DNA from: Clostridiales bacterium CCNA10
Lineage (GTDB): Bacteria; Bacillota; Clostridia; Oscillospirales; Oscillospiraceae
Direction: 5' to 3'
Assembly (NCBI GenBank): GCA_003573975.1
Contig: AP018533.1
Span: forward strand, 2,418,001-2,482,000
Length of the DNA stretch: 64,000 nucleotides
Part shown: in pieces, positions 34,735 to 43,589 of the stretch
How the letters are laid out: each line of letters starts with the position of its first letter
Position numbering within the stretch: the stretch's first letter is position 1
Translations under genes and position numbers: made by a program
The notes under the pieces: model-generated
Told to the model about the DNA's origin: nothing
The model's input: the letters and a program-made list of their open reading frames with translations, nothing else
Database searches by the model: none

Positions 34735-34761
34735 AAAAACCTCGCTGGTGGCGAGGTTTTT
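34735..34761 (+). terminator. Terminator-like hairpin at the left end of the IS
   Basis: AAAAACCTCGC pairs with GCGAGGTTTTT over eleven bases (loop of five). It would block read-through from glyA into the transposase. A TATAAT at 34766-34771 follows directly and probably starts the transposase transcript. Confidence 0.75.
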
Positions 34762-34791
34762 CTGGTATAATAGAGAAAAGGGGGATTGAAT

Positions 34792-36201
34792 ATGGAGAAC
34801 TGGAAAAAGGATTCCCGAAAAGATATAGTGATGGTGGATGTGGATGCATTAGTCCCCCCAGACCACCTGCTCCGAAAAGTAGAAAGAGTCATGGATTATG
34901 ACTGGCTATATGAGCGGTTAAGTCCATATTATTGCGCAGACAACGGGCGTCCAGGAACGGATCCTGTAGTGTTGATCAAGATGGTTCTAATTCAGCATTT
35001 GTTTGGGATCGCGTCCTTACGTCAAACTCACCGGGAGATACAAGTAAATATAGCATACCGTTGGTTCTTGGGATACAGTCTACTGGACGAGATCCCTCAT
35101 TTCGCAACGGTAAGTTATGCCTTTTGCAAACGCTTTCCCCCGGAGCTGAGTGAAGAAATTTTTGCACATATTTTGAACAAAGCACTGAACAACCGCATGG
35201 TAGACCCAAGCATGATTTTTATCGACGGAACACATATTAAAGCATCCGCGAATAAAAAGAAGTTGCAGAAGGAACAGGTCGCCAAGGCCGCGAAGGTGTA
35301 CGAGGAACAACTTCGCAAAGAGGTATCCGAGGAACGAAAACAACTGGGTAAGAAAGTCAACGATGACGATGATGACGAAAATAAAGGAAGTTCCGGAGGA
35401 GGAACGGTTGAGAAAACGGTGTCCAAAACCGACCCTGTAAAAGGGGCACATGAGCGGCAGTTTGCGTACGAAGCACATACTGCCTGTGATAAGCACGGCT
35501 TTGTGTTGGGTGTTGAGGTAACCGCTGGAAATGTAAGCGATGGTGCTGCATGGGACGCAGTATACGACCAGGTAACGAACAGTTTTCCCGAAGTTAAGTT
35601 TGTAACGATGGATGCCGGATACAAAACACCTTGGATTGCAAAGAAAGTTCTGGAACACAGCAGAATTCCCATCCTTCCCTATACCCGATACAAGGGAAAG
35701 AACGATAAATTTAAGCCTTGGGATTTTACTTATGATGCAGCAACAGACAGTTTTACCTGTCTCAGAGGACATGAACTGCGGCATACGACCACAAGCAAAG
35801 AAGGGAAACGGACTTACCGCAGTTCACCCAAAATCTGCAAAGACTGTCCCTGCAGAACTGTTTGTGGCGCAAATGAGAGCGGACAGCGGATACTCACAAC
35901 TCATATCTGGCAGGAATATCTCGATTTGGTCGAACATTTGAGAAAAACCGAACGTGGCAAGGAACTCTATGCCATGAGAAAAGAGACCATAGAGCGTGTT
36001 TTTGCTGATGCAAAAGAAAAGCACGCCATGCGGTATACGCACCACCGAGGTCTGGCCCGGGTTTCTGCTTGGGTGAGGCTTAAATATGCTGCCATGAATC
36101 TCAAAAAGATTGCTATTGGGAAGTGGAATGCTTCTAATTTTGCTTCCTATATCATGATTTTTGCTCCGTTTAATGATAAAACGCCAGTCCTCGTGTTTTG
36201 A
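34792..36201 (+). CDS. IS1182-family DDE transposase
   Basis: A 469-residue transposase. The N-terminal third has the DUF772-like pattern (RPGTDPVVLIKMVLIQHLFG, LDEIPHFATVSYAF). Catalytic candidates are Asp145 in FIDGTHIKA, Asp274 in VTMDAGYKTP, and Glu in ETIERVFADAKEKHAMRY; a cysteine cluster (CKDCPCRTVC) precedes the last. A charged insert with a run of Asp lies around residues 185-205. Start at ATG 34792 with GGGGG eight bases before it; a TTG six bases upstream is possible. Codon use is AT-rich, unlike the host genes. Confidence 0.93.
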   Translation: MENWKKDSRKDIVMVDVDALVPPDHLLRKVERVMDYDWLYERLSPYYCADNGRPGTDPVVLIKMVLIQHLFGIASLRQTHREIQVNIAYRWFLGYSLLDEIPHFATVSYAFCKRFPPELSEEIFAHILNKALNNRMVDPSMIFIDGTHIKASANKKKLQKEQVAKAAKVYEEQLRKEVSEERKQLGKKVNDDDDDENKGSSGGGTVEKTVSKTDPVKGAHERQFAYEAHTACDKHGFVLGVEVTAGNVSDGAAWDAVYDQVTNSFPEVKFVTMDAGYKTPWIAKKVLEHSRIPILPYTRYKGKNDKFKPWDFTYDAATDSFTCLRGHELRHTTTSKEGKRTYRSSPKICKDCPCRTVCGANESGQRILTTHIWQEYLDLVEHLRKTERGKELYAMRKETIERVFADAKEKHAMRYTHHRGLARVSAWVRLKYAAMNLKKIAIGKWNASNFASYIMIFAPFNDKTPVLVF

Positions 36202-36225
36202 GAACTGGCGTTCTTTGACAAGCTG

Positions 36226-36259
36226 GGCTGCCGCAGATCCAGCTGGATCTGCGGCAGCT
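36226..36259. terminator. Right 34-bp target-site duplication; working glyA-type terminator
   Basis: Identical to 34691-34724 but followed by a run of seven T, so this copy keeps the full form of an intrinsic terminator. Joining the left flank to this copy restores one normal glyA terminator. Confidence 0.85.
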
Positions 36260-36332
36260 TTTTTTGTTTTGACAGGAAACCTTTTCCCCCTCTCCTCCGT
36301 CTAATTCAACAGGAACCCGCTCCGGCCGCCTT

Positions 36333-36376
36333 CTTAAGGAAATCTTAAAGCATTTTGTAACTGGCTTGTAATTGCC
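36333..36376 (+). promoter_or_regulatory. Four 11-bp direct repeats, likely response-regulator operator
   Basis: CTTAAGGAAAT (36333), CTTAAAGCATT (36344), TTGTAACTGGC (36355) and TTGTAATTGCC (36366) follow each other without a gap, one helical turn apart. The last overlaps the -35 box. Direct repeats of 10-11 bases at the -35 are the usual site of OmpR/PhoB-type activators. With the IS right end and the promoter this accounts for the gene-free stretch 36202-36504. Confidence 0.65.
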
Positions 36377-36401
36377 TTTCCTTCCACCCCCACCGTATAA
36401 T
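36372..36401 (+). promoter_or_regulatory. Promoter of the MacAB-like operon
   Basis: TTGCCT, 18-base spacer, TATAAT. The weak -35 with repeats over it suggests activation. Confidence 0.6.
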
Positions 36402-36504
36402 AGAAGCAGCAACTCAGAGCCCATGTGTCCCTGTACGGTGTTTTCCCTGCCGCGCTCCGCCGGACGGCCACCATCTCTTAACAATATCAGAGGAGGATAC
36501 TCTT

Positions 36505-38196
36505 ATGCCAGACGCCACTCTCACCCAGCCCAGCAACGCCGCACCCCCTGCGCCCCCCGCGGGAAAGCCCAAGAAGCCCGCCAGCAAAAAGCAGATGCGC
36601 CGCATCGCCATCGCATCCGTCACCGCCGCCGCGCTGGCGGTGGGCGGCTACTTCCTGTACCGCTTTCTGACCAAGAACGACTCCGCCGGGGCAGAGATGC
36701 AGACTGTGGTGGCCGACTACGGCTCTATCCAGAGCAAGGCCTCCGGCAGCGGCAACGCCAAAGCAAAGGAGAACGCCGCGATCACCCTGTCCGCCGGAGG
36801 CACCGTGCGTGAGGTCTTTGTGGCCGCCGGAGACACCGTCACCGCTGGACAGCCCCTCTACACCATTTACAGCCAAAGCGCCCAGGACGAGGTCTCCACC
36901 GCTCAGGAGCAGCTGGACGGCCTGAACAAGGATATGAAGGCCCTGCTGGAGGACGCCAATAACCTCACCGTCCGTGCCCCCTTCGCCGGCAAGCTGCTCA
37001 GCGTGAAGGACTTCGACCCTGACCAAGACATCACCAAGGGAGAGACTGTGGCTACCCTGGTCAATGACAAAAAGCTGAAGCTGTCCCTGTACTTCAGCTA
37101 TGCCCACGAGGGGCAGATCCGCACCGGCCAGTCAGTCAATGTCTCCATCCCCTCTGTAATGGCCAACCTCACCGGAACGGTGGAAACCATCCACAAGGTC
37201 AACTACATATCCCCCGAGGGAGCCGTTCACTTCGAGGCGGTCATCGTCTTTGTCAACCCCGGGACCCTCACCGCGGGCATGGAGGCCTCCGCCTCCCTCA
37301 CCGCCTCGGACGGCACCGCCATCTATCCCTATCAGAACGGGAAAACAGAATACTATGAGACCCGCGAGATCGTCACCAAGGCCGCCGGCCCCCTGGTGTC
37401 CAAGGGAAACCTGCACGACTACGCCAATGTCTCCGCCGGCGAGGCCCTGCTCACCATGGGCTCCGACACCATCGACCTGGACATCCGCTCCAAGCAGAAG
37501 GAGCTGGATGACGCCCAGACCAAGCTGGCCGACGCCCAGAAGGCCCTGGCCAACTTCAACGCCGTCTCCCCCATCGACGGCACTGTCACCTCCATGAACC
37601 TTCAGGTGGGGCAGGAGGTGAAAAGCGGCGACACCGCCGTGATGATCTCCAACAACACCACCATGCTGGTGGACATCACCGTGGACGACCGGAACATCTC
37701 CTTCATCAACCAGGGCATGACTGTGGAGCTCACCGACTACAACCAGAACGTCTTTATGGGCACAGTCACCTCCATCAACATGGGGGGCGCGGAGTCCAAA
37801 AACGGCATGACCACCTATCCGGTCACCCTGGAGGTGGACAACTCCGCCGGCACCCTGTATGACGGGGCATGGCTGGACTACTCCTTCGTCACCAGCGAGG
37901 CAGACAACTGCATCGTCGTCCCCTCCCAGGCGGTCATCTATGTCAGCGACACCGAGGGCAACCCCTATACCGTGGTCTTTGTCCAGGCGGAGGAAAAGCC
38001 GGAAAATGCCATCGATATCGAGATCCCCGAGGTCATGGAGGGGGAGACTCCCCAGTACCCCAGCCCGAAGGACGGCTTCTACCCCGTCCCGGTGACCACC
38101 GGCCTGTCTGACAACTACAATGTGGAGATCAAAGAGGGCCTCCAGGGCGGCGAGACGGTGTTCCAAGCCTACATCGTGGAACAGGCCTGGGGCTGA
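36505..38196 (+). CDS. MacA/HlyD-like membrane-fusion adaptor of an ABC exporter
   Basis: A 563-residue adaptor. A Pro/Lys-rich N-terminal tail is followed by one membrane span (residues about 32-54), then two lipoyl-like half-motifs and beta-barrel parts: GGTVREVFVAAGDTVTAGQPLYTI, VRAPFAGKLLSV, a coiled coil (KQKELDDAQTKLADAQKAL, residues about 330-350) and a second AVSPIDGTVTSMNLQVGQEV. The duplication of the lipoyl/barrel unit makes it longer than usual MacA. It would connect the ABC permease to the wall side and probably to the SLH protein of the same operon. GAGGAGG precedes the ATG. Confidence 0.85.
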   Translation: MPDATLTQPSNAAPPAPPAGKPKKPASKKQMRRIAIASVTAAALAVGGYFLYRFLTKNDSAGAEMQTVVADYGSIQSKASGSGNAKAKENAAITLSAGGTVREVFVAAGDTVTAGQPLYTIYSQSAQDEVSTAQEQLDGLNKDMKALLEDANNLTVRAPFAGKLLSVKDFDPDQDITKGETVATLVNDKKLKLSLYFSYAHEGQIRTGQSVNVSIPSVMANLTGTVETIHKVNYISPEGAVHFEAVIVFVNPGTLTAGMEASASLTASDGTAIYPYQNGKTEYYETREIVTKAAGPLVSKGNLHDYANVSAGEALLTMGSDTIDLDIRSKQKELDDAQTKLADAQKALANFNAVSPIDGTVTSMNLQVGQEVKSGDTAVMISNNTTMLVDITVDDRNISFINQGMTVELTDYNQNVFMGTVTSINMGGAESKNGMTTYPVTLEVDNSAGTLYDGAWLDYSFVTSEADNCIVVPSQAVIYVSDTEGNPYTVVFVQAEEKPENAIDIEIPEVMEGETPQYPSPKDGFYPVPVTTGLSDNYNVEIKEGLQGGETVFQAYIVEQAWG

Positions 38197-38210
38197 GGCG
38201 AGGAACTGCC

Positions 38211-38906
38211 ATGCTCATAGAGATCAAAAATATTTATAAAATCTACAACGAGGGCAAGGAGAGCGAGGTCCGGGCCCTGGACGGCGTAACTTTGTCCATC
38301 GACCGTGGGGAGTTCGTGGCCATCATCGGGGCCTCCGGCTCGGGCAAGTCCACCCTGATGAACATTCTGGGCTGTCTGGATGTTCCCACCTACGGGGACT
38401 ACATCCTCAACGGCACCGACGTTACTGACCGCACCGACCGGCAGCTGGCCCACATCCGCAACAAGGAGATCGGCTTCATTTTCCAGGGCTATAACCTGAT
38501 CCCCGCCCTCACCGCCTATGAGAATGTGGAGCTCCCCCTCATCTATCAGGGGATCAGCGTGTTCCAGCGGAAGGAGCGGGTCATGGCCGCCCTGGAGCGG
38601 GTGGGCATGGCCGACCGCTTCGGCCACCGGCCCTCCGAGATGTCCGGAGGCCAGCAGCAGCGAGTCGCCATCGCCCGGGCCATCGCCACCCATCCGCCCA
38701 TCATCATGGCCGATGAGCCCACCGGCGCCCTGGACTCCAAGACCGGCAAGCACGTTCTGGAGATCCTCCACAGCCTCCACGAGGGAGGCAGCACCATCAT
38801 CCTGATCACCCATGACAACGGCATCGCCGCCACCGCCCACCGCATCGTCCGCATCTCTGACGGGCACATCGTGGCGGACGGCACCCGTGAGGAGGTGGGA
38901 TTTTGA
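38211..38906 (+). CDS. ABC transporter ATPase, MacB/LolD type
   Basis: A 231-residue ATPase with Walker A GASGSGKST (residues about 43-51), Q loop in GFIFQGYNLIPALTAYENVELPL, signature MSGGQQQRVAIARAI and Walker B IIMADEPTGALD. This subtype energises mechanotransmission exporters of peptides, lipoproteins or macrolides. Its stop overlaps the TTG start of the permease. Confidence 0.95.
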   Translation: MLIEIKNIYKIYNEGKESEVRALDGVTLSIDRGEFVAIIGASGSGKSTLMNILGCLDVPTYGDYILNGTDVTDRTDRQLAHIRNKEIGFIFQGYNLIPALTAYENVELPLIYQGISVFQRKERVMAALERVGMADRFGHRPSEMSGGQQQRVAIARAIATHPPIIMADEPTGALDSKTGKHVLEILHSLHEGGSTIILITHDNGIAATAHRIVRISDGHIVADGTREEVGF

Positions 38907-40207
38907 ACATCACCCAGGCCATCAAAATGTCGGCCAAATCTATTTTTTCCAATAAAGCCCGCTCCGCCCTGACCATGCTGGGCATCATCATCGGCCTGGC
39001 GGCGGTCATTGTCCTGGTGTCCTATGCCCAGGGGCAGAACATGGCCATGCAGCGCTACTATGAGAGCATGGGCACCAATAAGATCTCCGTCAGCGCCTAC
39101 GACTGGACCGGGGGCACCGATATCTCCCAATCCCTGTACGACTACTGCCTGAATCTCTCTGATCAGGTAGTTGGCTTCTCCCCCACCGGCACGGTCAATA
39201 GCGCTCCCCCCATCAAATTCGGCTCCAAGACCCTGGCCCAGGACACGAATGGCGGCGGCGCCATCATCATGGGCGGCGGTATGGCAGTCAGCGGGGACCG
39301 CGGCAGCAACTATCCCACGCTTTATCTGGGCAACAACCAGTTCGGCCAGTGCAACGACTATACCATTGCCAAAGGCCGGGACCTGAGCTACCTGGACGTA
39401 AAAAACAGCAGCAAGGTCTGTGTCCTGGGGGCGGCCACCGCCGATTACCTGTTCAACTTCGCCAACCCCATCGACCAGATCATCACCATCAGCGGCACCC
39501 CCTTCCGGGTGGTGGGCGTCTATGATTACAAGGGAGACCGATCCTCCAGCTCCTCCGGCACAGAGGATGACCAGTGGATCAACGAAATGATCAGCGGGAT
39601 GGATAAAATGATCCTCCTGCCCAGCACCATGAACCGTATTTTTAACAACAACGAGCCGATCAGCGACTATGTAGTCAAGGTGCGCTCCGCCGAGGACCTG
39701 CGCCCCGTGATCACCGGGCTCAAGGGTTTTCTCAGCAAAATGATCGACTCCAACAACGGCTATTACAGCGTGGACTCCAACGACGTCTACAAGGAGCAGC
39801 AGGGCGACGCCGCCAAGATGCAGCAGAATTTCCTGGGCGGCATCGCCGCCATCTCCCTGCTGGTGGGCGGCATCGGCATTATGAACATCATGCTGGTCAC
39901 CGTCACCGAGCGCACCCGGGAGATCGGCATCCGCAAGGCCATCGGCGCCGAGCGCCGGAGCATCATCGTCCAGTTCCTCATCGAAGCCGCCATGATCTGC
40001 GGCATCGGCGGCCTGTTCGGCATCGGGGTGGGCTATATCGGCACCCTGATCGTGGGCAAGCTGTCCTTCAACACCATCCTGATCCCCAGCCCGGGCGTGA
40101 CCCTGGGGGCGGCCGCCATCTCGGTGGCCCTGGGCATCATCTTCGGTATGTATCCCGCCATCAAGGCCTCCGGACTTCAGCCGGTGGTAGCCCTGCGGGC
40201 GGACTAA
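38903..40207 (+). CDS. MacB-type ABC permease (FtsX superfamily)
   Basis: A 434-residue permease: one N-terminal span (SALTMLGIIIGLAAVIVLVSYAQG), a large extracytoplasmic MacB-core domain (residues about 50-300), and three C-terminal spans with the hallmark ERTREIGIRKAIGAERRSIIVQFLIEA. The start is TTG at 38903, seven bases behind GGAGG and overlapping the ATPase stop. There is one permease gene, so it should work as a homodimer. Confidence 0.93.
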   Translation: MNITQAIKMSAKSIFSNKARSALTMLGIIIGLAAVIVLVSYAQGQNMAMQRYYESMGTNKISVSAYDWTGGTDISQSLYDYCLNLSDQVVGFSPTGTVNSAPPIKFGSKTLAQDTNGGGAIIMGGGMAVSGDRGSNYPTLYLGNNQFGQCNDYTIAKGRDLSYLDVKNSSKVCVLGAATADYLFNFANPIDQIITISGTPFRVVGVYDYKGDRSSSSSGTEDDQWINEMISGMDKMILLPSTMNRIFNNNEPISDYVVKVRSAEDLRPVITGLKGFLSKMIDSNNGYYSVDSNDVYKEQQGDAAKMQQNFLGGIAAISLLVGGIGIMNIMLVTVTERTREIGIRKAIGAERRSIIVQFLIEAAMICGIGGLFGIGVGYIGTLIVGKLSFNTILIPSPGVTLGAAAISVALGIIFGMYPAIKASGLQPVVALRAD

Positions 40208-40226
40208 ACGTTAGGGAGAGACATCT

Positions 40227-42563
40227 ATGAAACAAAATCGCATGATCCACGCGCTGCTGGCCGCGGCCGTGGCCGCCGGTCTGGTCCTTCCGGCCTCCGC
40301 GGCCGGGACCTCCTCCTTCAGCGATGTGAAGGACCCCGCCACCTCCGTCAACGCGGACATCCTCCGTCTGATGGGCGTGGCCGACGGCACGGGAGACAAC
40401 CGCTTCAACCCCAGCCAGAAGCTGACCCGGGCACAGTTCTGCACCATGGTGGTCAACTTTATGGGGATGGGGGATGACGTGGTCCTCCACTCCACCCGCA
40501 CCATCTTCACCGACGTCCCCTCCAGCCACTGGGCCAGGGGCTATGTGAACCTGGCCGCCTCCACCATGCTGGAGGACGGCGGCTCCTCCTCCAGCACAGG
40601 CTCCGGCTCCGACTCAGACCCCAAGCCCGCCGGCACCCCCCTCATCTCCGGAATCGGGGACGGCCGCTTCCTGCCGGATTCCCAGCTCACCTACGCCCAG
40701 GCAGTCACCATCCTGATTCGAGTGCTGGGTTACTCCAGCAACAAGGTCGGGGCGGTCTGGCCGGACGGCTATCTGAATCTGGCCCAGTCCATCGGCCTGA
40801 CTGAAGGCATCTCCGCCGGGCCCAACGACCCCATCGACCGGGCCCAGGCGGCCCAGCTGTTCGTCAATGCCCTGAGCTGTGAGACTGGCGACGGCAAGGA
40901 GTATTACACCACCCTGGGCTCCGCCAAGGAGGACACCATCCTGCTTGCCGTCAACACTGAAACAGATGACGGCTCCGCCATGGGCGCGGTGCGCACCTCC
41001 AACGGCACCTACCTCCCCGACGCGGAGGATGTGGCCCCCACCGCCCTGGTGGGCCGCCGGGGTTCACTTGTCCTCAACAACCAAAGCGAGATCGTCACCT
41101 TTGTCCCCGATGACAGCAGTGCGGTCACCATCTCTCTCATGGGCAATGCGGAGCCCAGCTATGTCAGCGCCGCGGGCGGCAAGCGGTACACCATCTCCGG
41201 GGACACCCCCATCTACACTGCCAACTCTGAGGAATCCAAGTCCTACGCCGAGGGGTACGGCACCCTCACTGCCGGCAGCCGGATCACCCTGTTCACCCTG
41301 CGGGGCAAGGTGACGGCCATCTACGCCGGATCCACCTCCACCGCCGCCAGTGAGGACGCCGTGGTCGTGGTGGACGGCGCCAGCGCCGCCGACTTCCACA
41401 AGCTCACCGGCGGAGCCGAGGGGTACACCATCCTGAAAAACCAGCAGGTCATCAGTATGTCTCAGATCAAGCCCTATGACGTGGTCACCTACGACAGCAT
41501 CTCCAACACGCTGATCGTCTCCGACCTGCGCCTGACCTGCCGCTATCAGAACCCCGCCCCCAACGCCAAGGCCCCCCAGACCATTGAGCTGCTGGGCCAG
41601 ACCTTCCCCGTACTGGAGAGCGCCTGGGACTTCACCAGCGACGTCTCGGTGAATCAGCAGGTGGTCCTCCTTCTCACTGCCGATGGCAAGGTGGCCGGCA
41701 TTCAGCCCGCCAACGGCTCCCTCCGCTCCACTGCCATGGGCATCGTCACCGGCGAGAGTTCCGCCAACCTGTTCCTGCCCAATGGCGGCATCCTGGAGCT
41801 GAAGGGCGGCGAGGGCACCAAGCTGAGCAATCTGGACACAGTCTGCATCCTCTCTGCCGGAGAGAAGGGCGAGCTGTACGCCTCCCGCATCTCCGGGCGG
41901 AACGCCCCCGGCGACTTCGACCTGTCCTCCATGACGCTAGGGAACAAGACCGTATCCGTGGGCGTCCGGGTCTATGAGCAGGTCCAGGGCGCCGCCGCCC
42001 AGGCGGCCGTCCCCCTGTCCGAGCTGGATCTGGAGCGCATCCCCCAGGATAAGATCTCCGGCTACCATGAGAACAGCTCCGGCATCGTGGATCTCATTCT
42101 GCTGGACTCCGTCACCGGCGACGCCTACACCTATGGCCTTCTGAAGGTGTCCTACGACAGCTCCAATGAGGACGGTGGAGAGAAGGGTCCCCGCCAGATC
42201 GCGTTGGAGAACGGCTCCGGCGGCATCGCCAAGGCCAACTCCGGCTATGACGCCAAAAATAACTCCTTCGGCGGCGCGGTCCTGGGCAGCAACGGCAGGA
42301 TCGCCTCCGTGGTCACGCTGAACAAGCTCGACAAGCTCTCCCCCTCTGACTTCTTCGAGCGTGACGGCCGGTACTACCTGTCCTCCGGCGGCCAGACCTA
42401 CGCCGTAGCCACCGACGTGGAGTGCTACAATGACGCCTCGGAGAGCTGGTTCACCCAAAAGACCGGCAAGGAGCGGTTCAACGCCTGCACCGCTTTCTCC
42501 AGCGACCTGACCGCCTATCTCGATCCCATCGGGAAAAAGGTCCGGATCCTGGTGGCCAACTGA
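40227..42563 (+). CDS. SLH-domain surface protein co-transcribed with the exporter
   Basis: A 778-residue exported protein with a signal peptide ending near PASAAG, three N-terminal SLH units in residues about 28-215 (SSFSDVKDPATSVNADILRL, TIFTDVPSSHWARGYVNLAA, VWPDGYLNLAQSIGL) split by a Ser/Asp-rich linker, and about 550 residues of beta-rich sequence I do not recognise. It starts 20 bases after the permease gene, in the same transcript. A wall-anchored partner that extends or receives from the exporter is a reasonable inference. ATG preceded by AGGGAGAG. Confidence 0.82.
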   Translation: MKQNRMIHALLAAAVAAGLVLPASAAGTSSFSDVKDPATSVNADILRLMGVADGTGDNRFNPSQKLTRAQFCTMVVNFMGMGDDVVLHSTRTIFTDVPSSHWARGYVNLAASTMLEDGGSSSSTGSGSDSDPKPAGTPLISGIGDGRFLPDSQLTYAQAVTILIRVLGYSSNKVGAVWPDGYLNLAQSIGLTEGISAGPNDPIDRAQAAQLFVNALSCETGDGKEYYTTLGSAKEDTILLAVNTETDDGSAMGAVRTSNGTYLPDAEDVAPTALVGRRGSLVLNNQSEIVTFVPDDSSAVTISLMGNAEPSYVSAAGGKRYTISGDTPIYTANSEESKSYAEGYGTLTAGSRITLFTLRGKVTAIYAGSTSTAASEDAVVVVDGASAADFHKLTGGAEGYTILKNQQVISMSQIKPYDVVTYDSISNTLIVSDLRLTCRYQNPAPNAKAPQTIELLGQTFPVLESAWDFTSDVSVNQQVVLLLTADGKVAGIQPANGSLRSTAMGIVTGESSANLFLPNGGILELKGGEGTKLSNLDTVCILSAGEKGELYASRISGRNAPGDFDLSSMTLGNKTVSVGVRVYEQVQGAAAQAAVPLSELDLERIPQDKISGYHENSSGIVDLILLDSVTGDAYTYGLLKVSYDSSNEDGGEKGPRQIALENGSGGIAKANSGYDAKNNSFGGAVLGSNGRIASVVTLNKLDKLSPSDFFERDGRYYLSSGGQTYAVATDVECYNDASESWFTQKTGKERFNACTAFSSDLTAYLDPIGKKVRILVAN

Positions 42564-42577
42564 ATCCCCACAGCTCC

Positions 42578-42609
42578 AAGCAGAGCACGGCTTTTGCCGT
42601 GCTCTGCTT
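42578..42609 (+). terminator. Intrinsic terminator of the exporter operon
   Basis: Fourteen-base perfect stem (42578-42591 with 42596-42609) and a TTTT loop; the T tail is short. Confidence 0.75.
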
Positions 42610-42636
42610 GCTATTTTCCCAAACATTTGTCATAAT
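42608..42636 (+). promoter_or_regulatory. Promoter of rlmA
   Basis: TTGCTA, 17-base spacer, CATAAT, touching the end of the upstream terminator. Confidence 0.6.
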
Positions 42637-42657
42637 AGCCTGTGAGGTGAACCTGTG

Positions 42658-43491
42658 ATGAGTTTGTTCTGCTGTCCCCTGTGCGCCGCGCCCCTGACCC
42701 TGGGGGACCATGCCTATACCTGTCCCGGCGGCCACAGCTTTGACCTGGCCGCCGCCGGCTATGTCCATCTGCTCCCCGCCAACCGGAAGCACTCCCAGAA
42801 CCCCGGAGATGACAAGGCCATGGTAGCCGCCCGCTCCGACTTCCTGGACCGGGGCTATTACGCCCCGCTCCGGGATGCCCTGTGCAAGCTGGCCCTCCGC
42901 TCCACCGGGGACCGCCCCGCCCCCGCCCTGCTGGACAGCGGCTGCGGCGAGGGCTATTACACCACCGCCCTCTTTCAGGCCCTGGCCCGGGAGGGCCGCG
43001 CTCCCTCCGCGGCCGGGGTGGACATCTCCAAATTTGCCCTGCGCCGGGCGGCCCGGCGGCTAAAGGAGGGGGAGTTCGCCGTGGCCTCGGTATACCGGCT
43101 TCCCCTGGCCCCGCGCTCCGTAGACCTGCTGACCAATGTGTTCTCCCCCCTGTGCCCCGAGGAATTTGCCCGGGTCCTCCGCCCCGGCGGGCGCTTCCTC
43201 TATGTGGTCCCTTCCCCCCGCCACCTGTGGGAGATGAAGCAGGTGCTGTATGACCGCCCCTATGAGAACGGGGTGAAGCGGGAGGACTACCCCGGCTTCC
43301 GCTGGCTGGAGGCCGTCCCCCTGCGGTACTCCGTCCACCTGGACCGGAGCGAGGACGTCATGGCTCTCTTCGGCATGACGCCCTACGCCTGGAAAACACC
43401 CCGTGCTGGGGTGGCCCGGCTGAAGGCCCTGACGGAGCTGGACACGGAGATCGGCTTCGACATCCACGTCTATGAGCGGACCGAGGAGTAA
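42658..43491 (+). CDS. RlmA-type 23S rRNA guanine-N1 methyltransferase
   Basis: A 277-residue enzyme. The N-terminal zinc finger CCPLCAAPL ... YTCPGGHSFDLAAAGYVHLLP and the following NPGDDKAMVAARSDFLDRGYYAPL are typical of RlmA-I/II (methylation of G745 or G748; the second form gives tylosin resistance). The SAM motif is LLDSGCGEGYYT. Which guanine is modified cannot be told. ATG at 42658 has GAGGTG eight bases upstream; a GTG one codon earlier is also possible. Confidence 0.9.
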   Translation: MSLFCCPLCAAPLTLGDHAYTCPGGHSFDLAAAGYVHLLPANRKHSQNPGDDKAMVAARSDFLDRGYYAPLRDALCKLALRSTGDRPAPALLDSGCGEGYYTTALFQALAREGRAPSAAGVDISKFALRRAARRLKEGEFAVASVYRLPLAPRSVDLLTNVFSPLCPEEFARVLRPGGRFLYVVPSPRHLWEMKQVLYDRPYENGVKREDYPGFRWLEAVPLRYSVHLDRSEDVMALFGMTPYAWKTPRAGVARLKALTELDTEIGFDIHVYERTEE

Positions 43492-43502
43492 GCCCTTCAA
43501 AT

Positions 43503-43557
43503 CTTTAGAAATTCTTCACTTTTTCTTTGCGGAGAATCAACCTTTCTCCGCTATCCT
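43503..43557 (+). promoter_or_regulatory. Putative regulated promoter of the CprABCK-like operon
   Basis: Three CTT-starting units at 43503, 43514 and 43525 are 11 bases apart and lie just before a poor -35 region; TATCCT at 43552-43557 is the likely -10. An eight-base inverted repeat (43529-43536 with 43544-43551) overlaps it. The geometry resembles that of the operator at 36333-36376, but the repeats are weaker. Confidence 0.4.
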
Positions 43558-43589
43558 ATGGACAACCCTCAAAAAGAAAGGTGAACACT

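Larger units (their letters stand above)
34725..36225 (+). mobile_element. IS1182-family insertion sequence, 1501 bp
   Basis: Ends are the perfect 12-base inverted repeat CAGCTTGTCAAA (34725-34736) and TTTGACAAGCTG (36214-36225), starting exactly where the 34-base direct repeats stop. It holds one transposase gene and is much more AT-rich than its surroundings, so it is a recent arrival. IS1182 relatives are known for variable and sometimes long target duplications. The open frame is intact, so the element may be active. Confidence 0.9.

Noticed and set aside
34691..36259. Reading the palindromes as part of 45-base terminal inverted repeats of the IS
   Set aside because: The single mismatch between the two ends falls exactly where a 34-base direct repeat would end, and the right copy with its T run makes a normal glyA terminator, so a target duplication explains more.
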